From NCBI RefSeq assembly GCF_000819765.1, contig NZ_CDBT01000024.1:124001-188000 (forward strand): 64,000 bases of DNA. Reading direction: 5' to 3'. The position numbers and the translations under genes were made by a program. This DNA is from Aeromonas bivalvium (lineage in GTDB: Bacteria; Pseudomonadota; Gammaproteobacteria; Enterobacterales; Aeromonadaceae). Positions 25,672-33,458 of this stretch are shown here, one piece after another; position 1 is the first letter of the stretch; each line of letters starts with the position of its first letter. Below the pieces are notes generated by a model. That model searched no databases. It was not told the DNA's origin and was given only the letters and a program-made list of their open reading frames with translations.

Positions 25672-27669
25672 TTATTCGCTGATCAGCGCCTTGGCGGCCA
25701 TCACCATGGCGGTGCCGTGCTGGCCACCGGCGGCGGTCACCTGCGGCACGCCATCTTCATCTGTGTCGCTGCCGGCGCCCTCGATGATGTTCTCGCCGGA
25801 GTCGCCTACCCACTCGGCCATCTGCATGCCGCCGTTGACGGTGCCACGGAACCAGCTGACGTACTGGCCGGTCAACTTGGCCAGCTCCAGCTCGGGTGCC
25901 TTCTCGGCGCCTTCGTTACGCAGGTTCAGCATGGCGGCCCGCAGACCACCCGAGATGGCAGCCTGGGTCCAGGGGGTGTATTCACCCTGCTTGCCCGCCA
26001 GCCAGGTGCCGGCCTTGGCATTGAAGTAGGCCTTGTCGGTATTGATGAACAGCTCGCGGGCGGCGGTGCGGTACTTGGCATCCTGGGTCGCCAGGAAGGC
26101 GGCGCTCAGACCCCGCACGGCGGCGAACTGGGCATCCACGGATTGGCCCGCATCAGGCTGGCCGCCGAGGATCAGGCCGTCATGGACCAGGCCGTTCTTG
26201 CCCATCAGCTGGGTCAGGATGAAGTCGGCCTGCTTGCGGATCAGCGCCAGCGCTTCCTTGCCCTGGGGGGTATCCAGGTTCAGCTCGCCATTGTCACCGG
26301 CGGCGTAACCCACCGGCAGGGCATCCTGGGCACGCTGGAAGATCTGCAGGGCGACCAGGGCGTAGGCGGCGTCGAAGGTGGTGACGTGCTGGCTCTGCTT
26401 GCCTGCTTGCCAGCTGTCCACCAGGGTACCGGCCTTGGGCTCGAAGTGCAGGGCGGCCAGGTTCTTGAAGGTGAGGTTGGAGAGATTCAGGGCCAGGGAG
26501 AAGGCATCGTTGCCCGCCACCGCCTTACCCAGATCGTTGGCCTTGTTGGCGGCCGGGGCGGCGGCGAACGGGGCACCGTCAAACACGGCGTGGAAGGCCG
26601 GGTTCTGGTTGCTGTTGGCGCTGCGCTGATCGCTGTAGGCGTAGAATTCGGACAGGGGCCACAGCATCATCCAGGCATCGCGCAGCTGGGCGGAACCATC
26701 CACCACCTCCAGCTTGCCGATGGCGCCGGCGTCGTTCTTGCTGGTCTCGGTCACCTTCACCTGATGGGGGAAGTAGACGACCCCCTTGGCGGGATCGTAC
26801 TGGGGGCTTATCTTGGCGCCCAGCTGCTTGCCGTCATAGCCGAGCTGGCCCTGCAGGATGGCCAGCTTGTCGATGGACTGCTCGGTCAGCATCATGCCGT
26901 TGAAGCCATCGGCGGCGGAGACCCCCAGCTTGTGCTTGCCATCCTGATCCATGGTGGCGGACGCGGCTTCCACTTCTTCATCGGTCTCGGCCACGTGCAT
27001 GCCGCCGAGGAAGTCCTGGGACCACATCACCTCTTTGAGCAGTATGCCGCCGACGGCCGCGGGCACCAGCAGGTTGTCGCTGCCGCTCCAGCGCAGGGTG
27101 GCGTAGTCGCGGAAGTAGGCAGGCACCTGGGTCTTGACGGTTTTCTCGACTCCTTTGGCGGTCTTGATGGTGATTTGGTCGCCGTTGACCGGGCTGGTGT
27201 TGACGGCTTGGGCGAACTGCGGCTTGGCAGAAGCGTAGGGCAGGGAGAGGGGATACATGCCTTGCGGCACTTCATCGGCCGGGAAGCCGACGGCCTCGGC
27301 CATGGCCAGCACCCGCTTGCCAAGGTCGGCCAGGGTGCCGCCACGGGCCAGGTTCTGGGGCCCGTTCACCAGGTGGGGACCCATGCCGGACTGGTAGTTG
27401 AGGGCGTACATGGCCTCTTCGGAATACTCATAGGATTCGATGCCGGCGGCGAAGTCGAACGGGGTCGGCTCATCGGCGCGGTTGGGATCCAGCACATCCA
27501 GATCCAGCCCCAGGGCTTCGGCCAGCGGCTCGCCCGAGAGTTCGAACTCTGTGTAGGCCAGCATGCTGGCGGCGGTATTGAAGCTCGCGTCTTCGACCTT
27601 GACGGCGGCGTGGGCGGCAGAGCCCAGCAGTGCCAGGGTGATCCCCTGTACCAGTGCGGTTTTTTTCAT
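25672..27669 (-). CDS. large exported protein, probably alpha-helical (six-hairpin-like), unknown function
   Basis: A 665-aa protein with a signal peptide (MKKTALVQGITLALLGSAAHA, cleaved near residue 21). Residues 22-400 contain an acidic region with several W/Y-rich patches. Residues about 430-640 are repeating helices such as FDAAYALVALQIFQRAQ, LIRKQADFILTQLMG and FAAVRGLSAAFLATQDAKYRTAA, which look like an alpha/alpha-toroid. I recognise no catalytic signature. The ATG at 27669 has AAGGGA upstream. A 7-8-7 inverted repeat and a Fur-box-like sequence lie at 27708-27738, so metal-responsive expression is possible. It is monocistronic, with terminators on both sides. Confidence 0.75.
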   Translation of the reverse strand: MKKTALVQGITLALLGSAAHAAVKVEDASFNTAASMLAYTEFELSGEPLAEALGLDLDVLDPNRADEPTPFDFAAGIESYEYSEEAMYALNYQSGMGPHLVNGPQNLARGGTLADLGKRVLAMAEAVGFPADEVPQGMYPLSLPYASAKPQFAQAVNTSPVNGDQITIKTAKGVEKTVKTQVPAYFRDYATLRWSGSDNLLVPAAVGGILLKEVMWSQDFLGGMHVAETDEEVEAASATMDQDGKHKLGVSAADGFNGMMLTEQSIDKLAILQGQLGYDGKQLGAKISPQYDPAKGVVYFPHQVKVTETSKNDAGAIGKLEVVDGSAQLRDAWMMLWPLSEFYAYSDQRSANSNQNPAFHAVFDGAPFAAAPAANKANDLGKAVAGNDAFSLALNLSNLTFKNLAALHFEPKAGTLVDSWQAGKQSQHVTTFDAAYALVALQIFQRAQDALPVGYAAGDNGELNLDTPQGKEALALIRKQADFILTQLMGKNGLVHDGLILGGQPDAGQSVDAQFAAVRGLSAAFLATQDAKYRTAARELFINTDKAYFNAKAGTWLAGKQGEYTPWTQAAISGGLRAAMLNLRNEGAEKAPELELAKLTGQYVSWFRGTVNGGMQMAEWVGDSGENIIEGAGSDTDEDGVPQVTAAGGQHGTAMVMAAKALISE

Positions 27670-27707
27670 GTGTCCCTTCTTCTTATGGTGGCTTGTTGCG
27701 GTGACGC

Positions 27708-27738
27708 TTCTCATGAATCTAAATGAGAATGGTGTGCA
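27708..27738 (-). promoter_or_regulatory. inverted repeat and Fur-like box upstream of the exported-protein gene
   Basis: TTCTCAT, 8 bp, ATGAGAA (27708-27729) is a perfect inverted repeat. Overlapping it, TGAGAATGGTGTGCA (27724-27738) matches about 10 of 14 informative positions of the Fur 7-1-7 box. Which element is used is unknown. Confidence 0.4.
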
Positions 27739-27766
27739 TTATGCGTCAAGCCATGCACCATGAGAA

Positions 27767-27791
27767 GAAAAAAGCCGCTCGGGGGAGCGGC
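27767..27791 (-). terminator. rho-independent terminator after yceB
   Basis: Read on the minus strand, GCCGCTC/GAGCGGC stem with a CCCC loop followed by TTTTTTCTT. Confidence 0.85.
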
Positions 27792-27799
27792 CTAATTAA

Positions 27800-28363
27800 T
27801 CACAGCAACTTGAAGGGGATGACCAGGCGTCCCGGCTCGACCCTGAGGGCTTCCACCTTCTCCTTGATGCGGGCCTCGTTCTGGCGATTGCCATCGAGCC
27901 GATAGATGGGGGTCTGATTGAGGAAGAGGCCGAGGGATTGATTGAAGGTGGGCAGCAGGGGGGAGAGGGCCGTCCCTATGTCGGCGGGCTCTGTCTTGAC
28001 CGAGAGCAGCTCGAGGTCGCGCAGATAGATGGCTCCCTGCTCTGCCACATAGTCGGGGCGGGCGCTCAGGGAGAAGCGTACCTTCATCTGCTGGCTGCCG
28101 AGGGGGCTTGCCACCTGCAGATCGCCGGCGGCATCGAGTTCAATCCGGTCGCTGCGGCTGCGGCCGATGCGACTTTGCATCTCGTCCAGGCGGATCCTGC
28201 TCGACATGATGCCGGGGATGCCTATCTGCTTTTCGAAGGCCACCTGCTGTTTCAGGTAATCGTTGATCTCCTGCTCGCTGACGTTGTACTGGGTCAGGGA
28301 GCAGGCCGCGAGCAGCAGGGTCAGGGGAAGCAGCAACAGGGTGCGTAACGGGCGACGGGGCAT
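27800..28363 (-). CDS. yceB: DUF1439 lipoprotein (YceB)
   Basis: A 187-aa protein with a lipoprotein signal peptide ending LLLAACS (Cys near residue 21). The mature part starts TQYNVSEQEINDYLKQQ and contains IGIPGIMSSRIRLDEMQSRIG and FSLSARPDYVAEQGAIYL, the pattern of the DUF1439/YceB family with a tubular lipid-binding-like fold. It is probably anchored in the outer membrane, facing the periplasm. The ATG at 28363 starts right at the basic signal segment MPRRPLRTLLLL; an ATG at 28384 is possible. The function is not established. Confidence 0.85.
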   Translation of the reverse strand: MPRRPLRTLLLLPLTLLLAACSLTQYNVSEQEINDYLKQQVAFEKQIGIPGIMSSRIRLDEMQSRIGRSRSDRIELDAAGDLQVASPLGSQQMKVRFSLSARPDYVAEQGAIYLRDLELLSVKTEPADIGTALSPLLPTFNQSLGLFLNQTPIYRLDGNRQNEARIKEKVEALRVEPGRLVIPFKLL

Positions 28364-28566
28364 GGCGTGTCCAGAGGTGATCATGGGATGGCGCCATCTT
28401 ACGGGGAAACCCGGGCCGCGCCAACCCGGCTCGAATGGCGAGAAGTGTGCCCAAATGCGGCTAATGGGTGAGATTTGTCGCAACTTCGAGGGGATATTGA
28501 TGAATTAACTGGTATAACCTGTCAGTCCCTCTACAATGAGCTTCCTTTCACTGTTTGATCCAATTC

Positions 28567-29556
28567 ATGCCCGTGTCCGACCCTGTTTTCGATAGCGCCT
28601 TTCAATCCCGTCTGCTGCGTCCCCGTTACTGGCCGAGCTGGCTGGCCCTCGGCCTGCTCTGCGTGCTCGCCTTCGTGCCGCCCCGCCTGCGCGACAAGCT
28701 GGCCGACTGGCTGGCCCCCCTGGTGCTGCGTTTTTCCAAGAAGCAGATCTATATCGCCAATACCAACCTGGACATCTGCTTTCCCGAGCGCAGCGAAGCC
28801 GAGCGCCAGGCCATCTTGCTCAAGTCGATACGCATCGGCCTCAAAAGCCTGCTCGGTTTTGGCGAGTTCACGGTGCGCAGCCCGGCTTACCTGATGAAGC
28901 GCATCCAGGTGAGCGGCTGGCATCATATCGAGGCGGAGCAGGCGGCGGGACGCCCCGTCATCCTGGTGGTGCCCCACAGCTGGCCGGTGGACGCCGCCGG
29001 TTACTTCTTCGCCCAGCGGGGCATCGCCATGTGCACCATGATGAAGAGCGCCCGCAACCCGGTGTTTGACTGGCATATCAACCGTGAGCGGGCCAGGAGC
29101 GGCTGCCAGGTGTATGAGCGCAAGGCGGGCATCAAGCCGGTGATCAAGGCGGTCAAGGGGGGGCGCAGCTTCTTCTACCTGCCGGATCAGGACCATGGCC
29201 GCGAGGCCAGCATCTTCGTGCCCTTCTTCGGACGGGCCAAGGCGACCCTGCCGGCCCTGCCGCGGCTGGTGAAGCTGACCGGGGCCAGGGCCGTGCCCCT
29301 GCTCGCCTGCTATGACGAGGCGCAGCACTGTTATCGCCTCGAGATAGAGGCTCCCTTCGCCGACTATCCGAGCGACGATCTGGTGGCCGATACCGGGCGC
29401 ATGAACCAGATGGTGGAGCAGCAGCTCAGGCAGCATCCGGGCCAGTACATGTGGTTTCTCAAGATTTTCGAAACCCTGGAGCACCCGGTAGACAAGCATG
29501 GTCTCTACGAGGCGGGGATCAAACGCATCCGCCGCGGCCTGTCGCCCCATCCCTGA
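28567..29556 (+). CDS. lpxM: lipid A acyltransferase, LpxM-like (first tandem copy)
   Basis: A 329-aa inner-membrane acyltransferase of the HtrB/MsbB family. It has an N-terminal membrane helix (residues 18-40), the catalytic H-x4-D motif as HSWPVD (near 139), and the family segments ANTNLDICFPERSE, FYLPDQDHGREASIFVPFFG and MNQMVEQQLRQHP. LpxM adds the last secondary acyl chain to lipid A from acyl-ACP. The ATG at 28567 is preferred to an upstream TTG at 28555; the ribosome-binding site is weak. A terminator separates it from a very similar copy immediately downstream, so the pair arose by tandem duplication. Confidence 0.9.
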   Translation: MPVSDPVFDSAFQSRLLRPRYWPSWLALGLLCVLAFVPPRLRDKLADWLAPLVLRFSKKQIYIANTNLDICFPERSEAERQAILLKSIRIGLKSLLGFGEFTVRSPAYLMKRIQVSGWHHIEAEQAAGRPVILVVPHSWPVDAAGYFFAQRGIAMCTMMKSARNPVFDWHINRERARSGCQVYERKAGIKPVIKAVKGGRSFFYLPDQDHGREASIFVPFFGRAKATLPALPRLVKLTGARAVPLLACYDEAQHCYRLEIEAPFADYPSDDLVADTGRMNQMVEQQLRQHPGQYMWFLKIFETLEHPVDKHGLYEAGIKRIRRGLSPHP

Positions 29557-29575
29557 TGCTTGCCCGCCATGAAAG

Positions 29576-29600
29576 ACAGCCCCAATAGGGGCTGTTTTTC
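29576..29600 (+). terminator. rho-independent terminator between the two lpxM-like genes
   Basis: ACAGCCCC/GGGGCTGT stem (loop AATA) followed by TTTTC. Confidence 0.85.
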
Positions 29601-29724
29601 ATGGCAAGTGGTGACCCTTTGCCAGCCGGGGCAGCTCAGGTTCAGTTTCGACCCGGTTGCGGGCTAGAAAAATGTAGCGGGATAACTACAATAACCTCCT
29701 TGTTTAGACGACAAGAGCCGCAAC

Positions 29725-30711
29725 ATGGCCCCTCACGATCCTGTGTTCGACACCTCATTTCGCCCCGCACTGCTGCATCCCAGGCTATGGGGCAGCTGGC
29801 TGGCCCTGGCCCTGCTCAGCCTGCTCGCCTTTGTGCCGGCCCGGCTGCGGGACGCCATGGCCAACGGCCTGGCGCCGCTCATCCTCTCCTTTTCCAAGAA
29901 ACAGGCCTATATCGCTAACACCAATCTCGACATCTGCTTTCCCGACCTGGACGAGGCGGGACGCCAGGCGCTGCTGCTCAAGTCGATCCGGGTCGGTCTC
30001 AAGACCTTCATGGCCTTCGGCGAGCTGACCTGGCGCAGCGATGCCTATCTGGCCGGGCGGATCCGGGTCGACGGCTGGGAACACATAGAGGCGGAGCGGG
30101 CCCAGGGGCGCCCCGTGATCCTGGTGGTACCGCACACCTGGGCGGTGGACGTGATAGGGCGACTGTTCGCTCTGCGGGGCCTGCCCATGTGCACCATGAT
30201 GAAGAGCCCGAAAGACGCGCTGTTTGACTGGTATATCAACCGTGAGCGGGCCAAGGGGGGGCGGGTCTACGAGCGCAGCGTCGGCATCAAGCCCGCCATC
30301 AAGGCGATCCGCGCTGGCGACAGCTTCTTCTATCTGCCGGATCAGGACCATGGTCGCGAGGCCAGCATCTTCGTGCCCTTCTTCGGTCATCCCAAGGCGA
30401 CCCTGCCGGCCCTGCCCAAGCTGGTGAAGCTGACCGGCGCCAAGGCGGTGCCCATCTTCGGCAGCTATGACGAGGACGAGGGCTGTTACCGCCTCGAGAT
30501 AGCCCCCCCCTTCGACCCTTACCCCACCGACAATCTGGAGCAGGATGTGGTGCGAATGAACACCATGGTCGAGCAGCAGCTCGGCCGCCGTCCGGAGCAA
30601 TACATGTGGTTTCTCAAGATCTTCGAGACCCAGGCCGAGTCGGACAGCCGTCAGGGGCTCTATGAAGAGGGGATCCGCCGCATCCGCCGGGGACTGCCCC
30701 CCGAGTCCTGA
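29725..30711 (+). CDS. lpxM: lipid A acyltransferase, LpxM-like (second tandem copy)
   Basis: A 328-aa paralogue of the preceding gene, alignable end to end without gaps of note. The catalytic motif reads HTWAVD, as in classical LpxM, and it shares ANTNLDICFP, FYLPDQDHGREASIFVPFFG and QYMWFLKIFET with the first copy. The best conserved segments surround the active site; the N-terminal helix and C-terminal tail diverge more. It has its own upstream region of about 130 bp after the terminator, so the two copies may be expressed under different conditions. The second copy may differ in chain length or position acylated. The acyl specificity cannot be read from sequence. Confidence 0.9.
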   Translation: MAPHDPVFDTSFRPALLHPRLWGSWLALALLSLLAFVPARLRDAMANGLAPLILSFSKKQAYIANTNLDICFPDLDEAGRQALLLKSIRVGLKTFMAFGELTWRSDAYLAGRIRVDGWEHIEAERAQGRPVILVVPHTWAVDVIGRLFALRGLPMCTMMKSPKDALFDWYINRERAKGGRVYERSVGIKPAIKAIRAGDSFFYLPDQDHGREASIFVPFFGHPKATLPALPKLVKLTGAKAVPIFGSYDEDEGCYRLEIAPPFDPYPTDNLEQDVVRMNTMVEQQLGRRPEQYMWFLKIFETQAESDSRQGLYEEGIRRIRRGLPPES

Positions 30712-30871
30712 TCCCAGGTCGTGACGAAGGAGCCTGATGGCGCCCGGTTTCTCGCCGCGTCGCACCCGGGTTGGCGACGGCGTGAGCAGCCGGGGGACCG
30801 GACTCCCCAAAACGGACAGGAATGCGCGGCACCACTGGCGCCGCGCGCGCAAATAGGGTAAAAGTTCGGCC

Positions 30872-31732
30872 ATGAAAATACCAAATCGAATCCAGCCCCT
30901 GGTGGACGACGGCCTCGTCGACGAGGTCATCAGCCGGCTGATGAGCGGCAAAGAGGCCGACGTCTATGTGGTGCGCTGTGGCGAGGAGATCCGCTGCGCC
31001 AAAGTCTACAAGGAGGCGGCCAAACGCAGCTTCAAGCAGGCCGTGGTCTACCAGGAGGGGCGCAAGGTGCGCAACAGCCGCAGCCAGCGAGCGATGGAGA
31101 AGGGCTCGCGCTATGGCCGCCGCCAGCATGAGGAGGTGTGGCAGAACACAGAGGTCGATGCCCTGTTCAAGCTGGCCGCCGCCGGCGTGCGGGTGCCCAC
31201 CCCCTATGTCTGCCTCGATGGCGTGCTGCTGATGGAGCTCATCACCGACGGGGAGGGCAATGTGGCCCCCCGCCTCAACGACGTGGCCCTGAGCCCGGAG
31301 CAGGCGCGGGCGGATCACGACAAGGTGATAGGCTACGTGGTGCGCATGCTGTGTGCCGGCCTCATCCACGGGGATCTCTCCGAGTTCAACGTGCTGGTGG
31401 ACGATCAGGGCCCCGTCATCATCGACCTGCCCCAGGTGGTGGACGCCGCCGCCAACAACCAGGCCAGGGCCATGCTGGTGCGCGATGTGGAGAACATGCG
31501 CAACTACTACGGCATGTATGCCCCCGATCTGCTGGCGACCCGCTACGCCCAGGAGATGTGGGCCCTGTACGAGGAGGGAGAGCTGACCCCGGAGACCCGC
31601 CTCAGCGGCCAGTTCACCGAGAGCACGGCCGCCATCGATCTTGACGGCGTGCTGCAGGAGATAGAGAGCGCCGAAGAAGAGGTGATGGCGCGCCGGGCCA
31701 GGGCTCGCGCCGAGCAGGAAGATCAGTACTGA
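30872..31732 (+). CDS. RIO-type serine/threonine protein kinase
   Basis: A 286-aa protein. RIO kinase landmarks are MSGKEADVYVVRC (flexible P-loop substitute, residue 24), CAKVYKE (ATP-binding Lys near 44), LIHGDLSEFNVLVDD near 163 (catalytic Asp and Asn) and VIIDLPQVVD near 178 (metal-binding Asp in place of DFG). The region RSQRAMEKGSRYGRRQHEE is the RIO1 insertion. Bacterial RIO kinases are known, but substrates are poorly defined. It is followed by a strong terminator and seems monocistronic. Confidence 0.9.
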   Translation: MKIPNRIQPLVDDGLVDEVISRLMSGKEADVYVVRCGEEIRCAKVYKEAAKRSFKQAVVYQEGRKVRNSRSQRAMEKGSRYGRRQHEEVWQNTEVDALFKLAAAGVRVPTPYVCLDGVLLMELITDGEGNVAPRLNDVALSPEQARADHDKVIGYVVRMLCAGLIHGDLSEFNVLVDDQGPVIIDLPQVVDAAANNQARAMLVRDVENMRNYYGMYAPDLLATRYAQEMWALYEEGELTPETRLSGQFTESTAAIDLDGVLQEIESAEEEVMARRARARAEQEDQY

Positions 31733-31750
31733 TCCCCGTGACATGCCATG

Positions 31751-31784
31751 AGACAGGGCGCCTTCGGGCGCCCTGTCTGTTTTT
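31751..31784 (+). terminator. rho-independent terminator after the RIO kinase gene
   Basis: Long stem AGACAGGGCGCC/GGCGCCCTGTCT with TTCG tetraloop, followed by GTTTTT. It sits between convergent genes. Confidence 0.95.
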
Positions 31785-31819
31785 GCTCTGTGGGCATGAG
31801 TTCGCCCCAGGCACGGGCC

Positions 31820-32698
31820 TCAGAGCCCGGCCATAGGCGGGGCCGGGAGCCTGGGGCCATGATAGCCGACCACATCGCCAAAGCGTGGCGCCCCCGACTG
31901 CCAATCCTGGGCGGCGCGGCGGATGGCCTCCTGGTCGAAGCTCACGAAGTTCCACCAGATCTGCAGGGGCCTTGGCAGGGGCTCGCCACCGATGATCAGC
32001 AGACGGGCCCCCGCTGGCAGGGTGAGGGTCAGCTCCCGGCTGCCGGGCGCCAGGTAGGCGAGCTGTTCGGGAGCCAGGGGCTGGCCGGCCAGGGTCACCT
32101 CGCCGGCCAGGGCAAACAGGCCGTGCTCGAACTCGGGGGCCAGGGGCAGGGTCAGGGTGCCGTCACGCTCGGCCAGCAGATCCAGCCCCAGTATGGGGGC
32201 GAAGCTGAGGGTCGGCGCCTGCCTGTCCTGATGCTGGCCGATCAGCAGGGTGAAGGTGATCCCCTGTTGCTGCCAGCGGGGCAGGTCCGGATAGTGATCG
32301 AAGCGGGCCCGGGTCCCTTGCTGGTGCTCCGGCAGGGCTATCCAGAGCTGGGCCGCATGAACGCTCGGGTGGCCCGCCACCGACTCCTCGGTGTGGACGA
32401 TGCCGTGCCCTGCGGTCATCAGGTTGACCTGGCCCGGGCGGATCCGCTGTTCGCTGCCCAGGCTGTCGCGGTGCAATATTTCCCCCTCCAGCATCCAGGT
32501 AAAGGTCTGCAGCCCTATGTGGGGGTGGGGACCCACGTCCAGCCCGGGATCCCCCGGGGCGAAGCGGGCCGGGCCTATGTGGTCGAGGAAACACCAGGGC
32601 CCTATGGTGCGCCGCTCCTTGACCGGCAGGGCGCGGGCGACCGGGATGCCGCCCACGTCCGTGGTACGCGAGTCGATGAGTTGCAGCTTGTCTGTCAT
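31820..32698 (-). CDS. pirin family protein
   Basis: A 292-aa bicupin. The N-terminal cupin has the pirin metal-site pattern: LDHIGPARF, GPHPHIGLQTFTWMLEG (two His) and GHGIVHTEE (His, Glu). The C-terminal cupin is seen in FALAGEVTLAG and LLIIGGEPLPRPLQIWWNFVSF. Bacterial pirins include quercetin 2,3-dioxygenases and regulators; the natural substrate here is unknown. The ATG at 32698 has AGGAGAGAG upstream and is better than the ATG at 32725. It is transcribed in the same direction as the lipoprotein gene just upstream, which ends 31 bp earlier, so the two may share a transcript. Confidence 0.9.
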   Translation of the reverse strand: MTDKLQLIDSRTTDVGGIPVARALPVKERRTIGPWCFLDHIGPARFAPGDPGLDVGPHPHIGLQTFTWMLEGEILHRDSLGSEQRIRPGQVNLMTAGHGIVHTEESVAGHPSVHAAQLWIALPEHQQGTRARFDHYPDLPRWQQQGITFTLLIGQHQDRQAPTLSFAPILGLDLLAERDGTLTLPLAPEFEHGLFALAGEVTLAGQPLAPEQLAYLAPGSRELTLTLPAGARLLIIGGEPLPRPLQIWWNFVSFDQEAIRRAAQDWQSGAPRFGDVVGYHGPRLPAPPMAGL

Positions 32699-32729
32699 GG
32701 CTCTCTCCTTGACCCCTGGGGTCACCGGG

Positions 32730-33311
32730 TTAACGGCGCCGGATCACCGGCATGTTCATCATGTGGGCAGGACGATTGACCGGCATGGTCACCGGACGGG
32801 GAGCGGGTCGGCTGGCGGGGAGCGTGACGGCGCGCCCTGCGCCCTGACCGTCCAGTTGGATGCGCCGCGCCGCCTCGTTGGCCTCTGACAGGGAGAAGCG
32901 CGGGCTCGTCGCCGGGCTCAGCTGGCGCAGCACCTGCTGGCGATCACGCAGCACCGCTTTTTGCTCCGGACTCAGGGCATTCCAGCGGGCGGAGAAGTCG
33001 CCGCGCAGGGCCTCTATGTCAGGCTGATCCGTCCCCTGGTGCCAGTCCTCGAACCTGTTCTTGATGTCAGCGCGCTTGCCCTCATCGAGATCCTGCCACC
33101 AGTGGCGGATCAGCTCGTCGAACTCGCCATCGTTGTTGCAGCACCAGGGGTAGTAGCGATCCCAGTAGTAGAAGTAGTCGTCATACCACCAAGGGTAGGG
33201 GGCGGCGCCATAGCCGCTGCCATAACCCATGCCGGCGGACACGGTGGAGGAGGGGGTGCTGCAGCCGCCAAGGCCGAGGGCGGTCAGGGCGAGGATCAGG
33301 GGCAGGCGCAT
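32730..33311 (-). CDS. lipoprotein of unknown function with Tyr/Trp-rich N-terminus
   Basis: A 193-aa protein with a lipobox LGLGGCS (Cys at residue 17). The mature N-terminus is extremely rich in Gly, Tyr and Trp (residues 28-58, for example YPWWYDDYFYYWDRYYPW, followed by CC). A charged helical region follows (DLDEGKRADIKNRFEDW), then a Pro/Arg-rich tail with repeated RPA/RPV elements. AAGGAG precedes the ATG. I know no function. The aromatic stretch might bind glycans or cell wall, which is a guess. It lies upstream of the pirin gene on the same strand. Confidence 0.75.
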   Translation of the reverse strand: MRLPLILALTALGLGGCSTPSSTVSAGMGYGSGYGAAPYPWWYDDYFYYWDRYYPWCCNNDGEFDELIRHWWQDLDEGKRADIKNRFEDWHQGTDQPDIEALRGDFSARWNALSPEQKAVLRDRQQVLRQLSPATSPRFSLSEANEAARRIQLDGQGAGRAVTLPASRPAPRPVTMPVNRPAHMMNMPVIRRR

Positions 33312-33407
33312 GAAGACTCCTTGTCAGGGTGAGGGCGACACCGTCATCACTATAAGGCAAATCGCCGCCGAGGCTAGCCCGGCGCGCCTCAGGATTGCCC
33401 ATAACCA

Positions 33408-33423
33408 CTGTATGAACGTACAA
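33408..33423 (+). promoter_or_regulatory. LexA-like SOS box upstream of polB
   Basis: CTGTATGAACGTACAA fits CTGT-N8-ACAG at all but the last base and is 36 bp before the polB ATG. polB is an SOS gene in E. coli, so LexA control is expected. Confidence 0.65.
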
Positions 33424-33458
33424 TAGACCATCCTCAGCCGCAGCCAGACCCCAGTGCC

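Noticed and set aside
25717-27726. 669-codon plus-strand open frame opposite the 665-aa exported protein
   Set aside because: The minus-strand gene has a signal peptide, ribosome-binding site and terminators; the antisense frame is a Gly/Ala/His/Leu-rich low-complexity translation.
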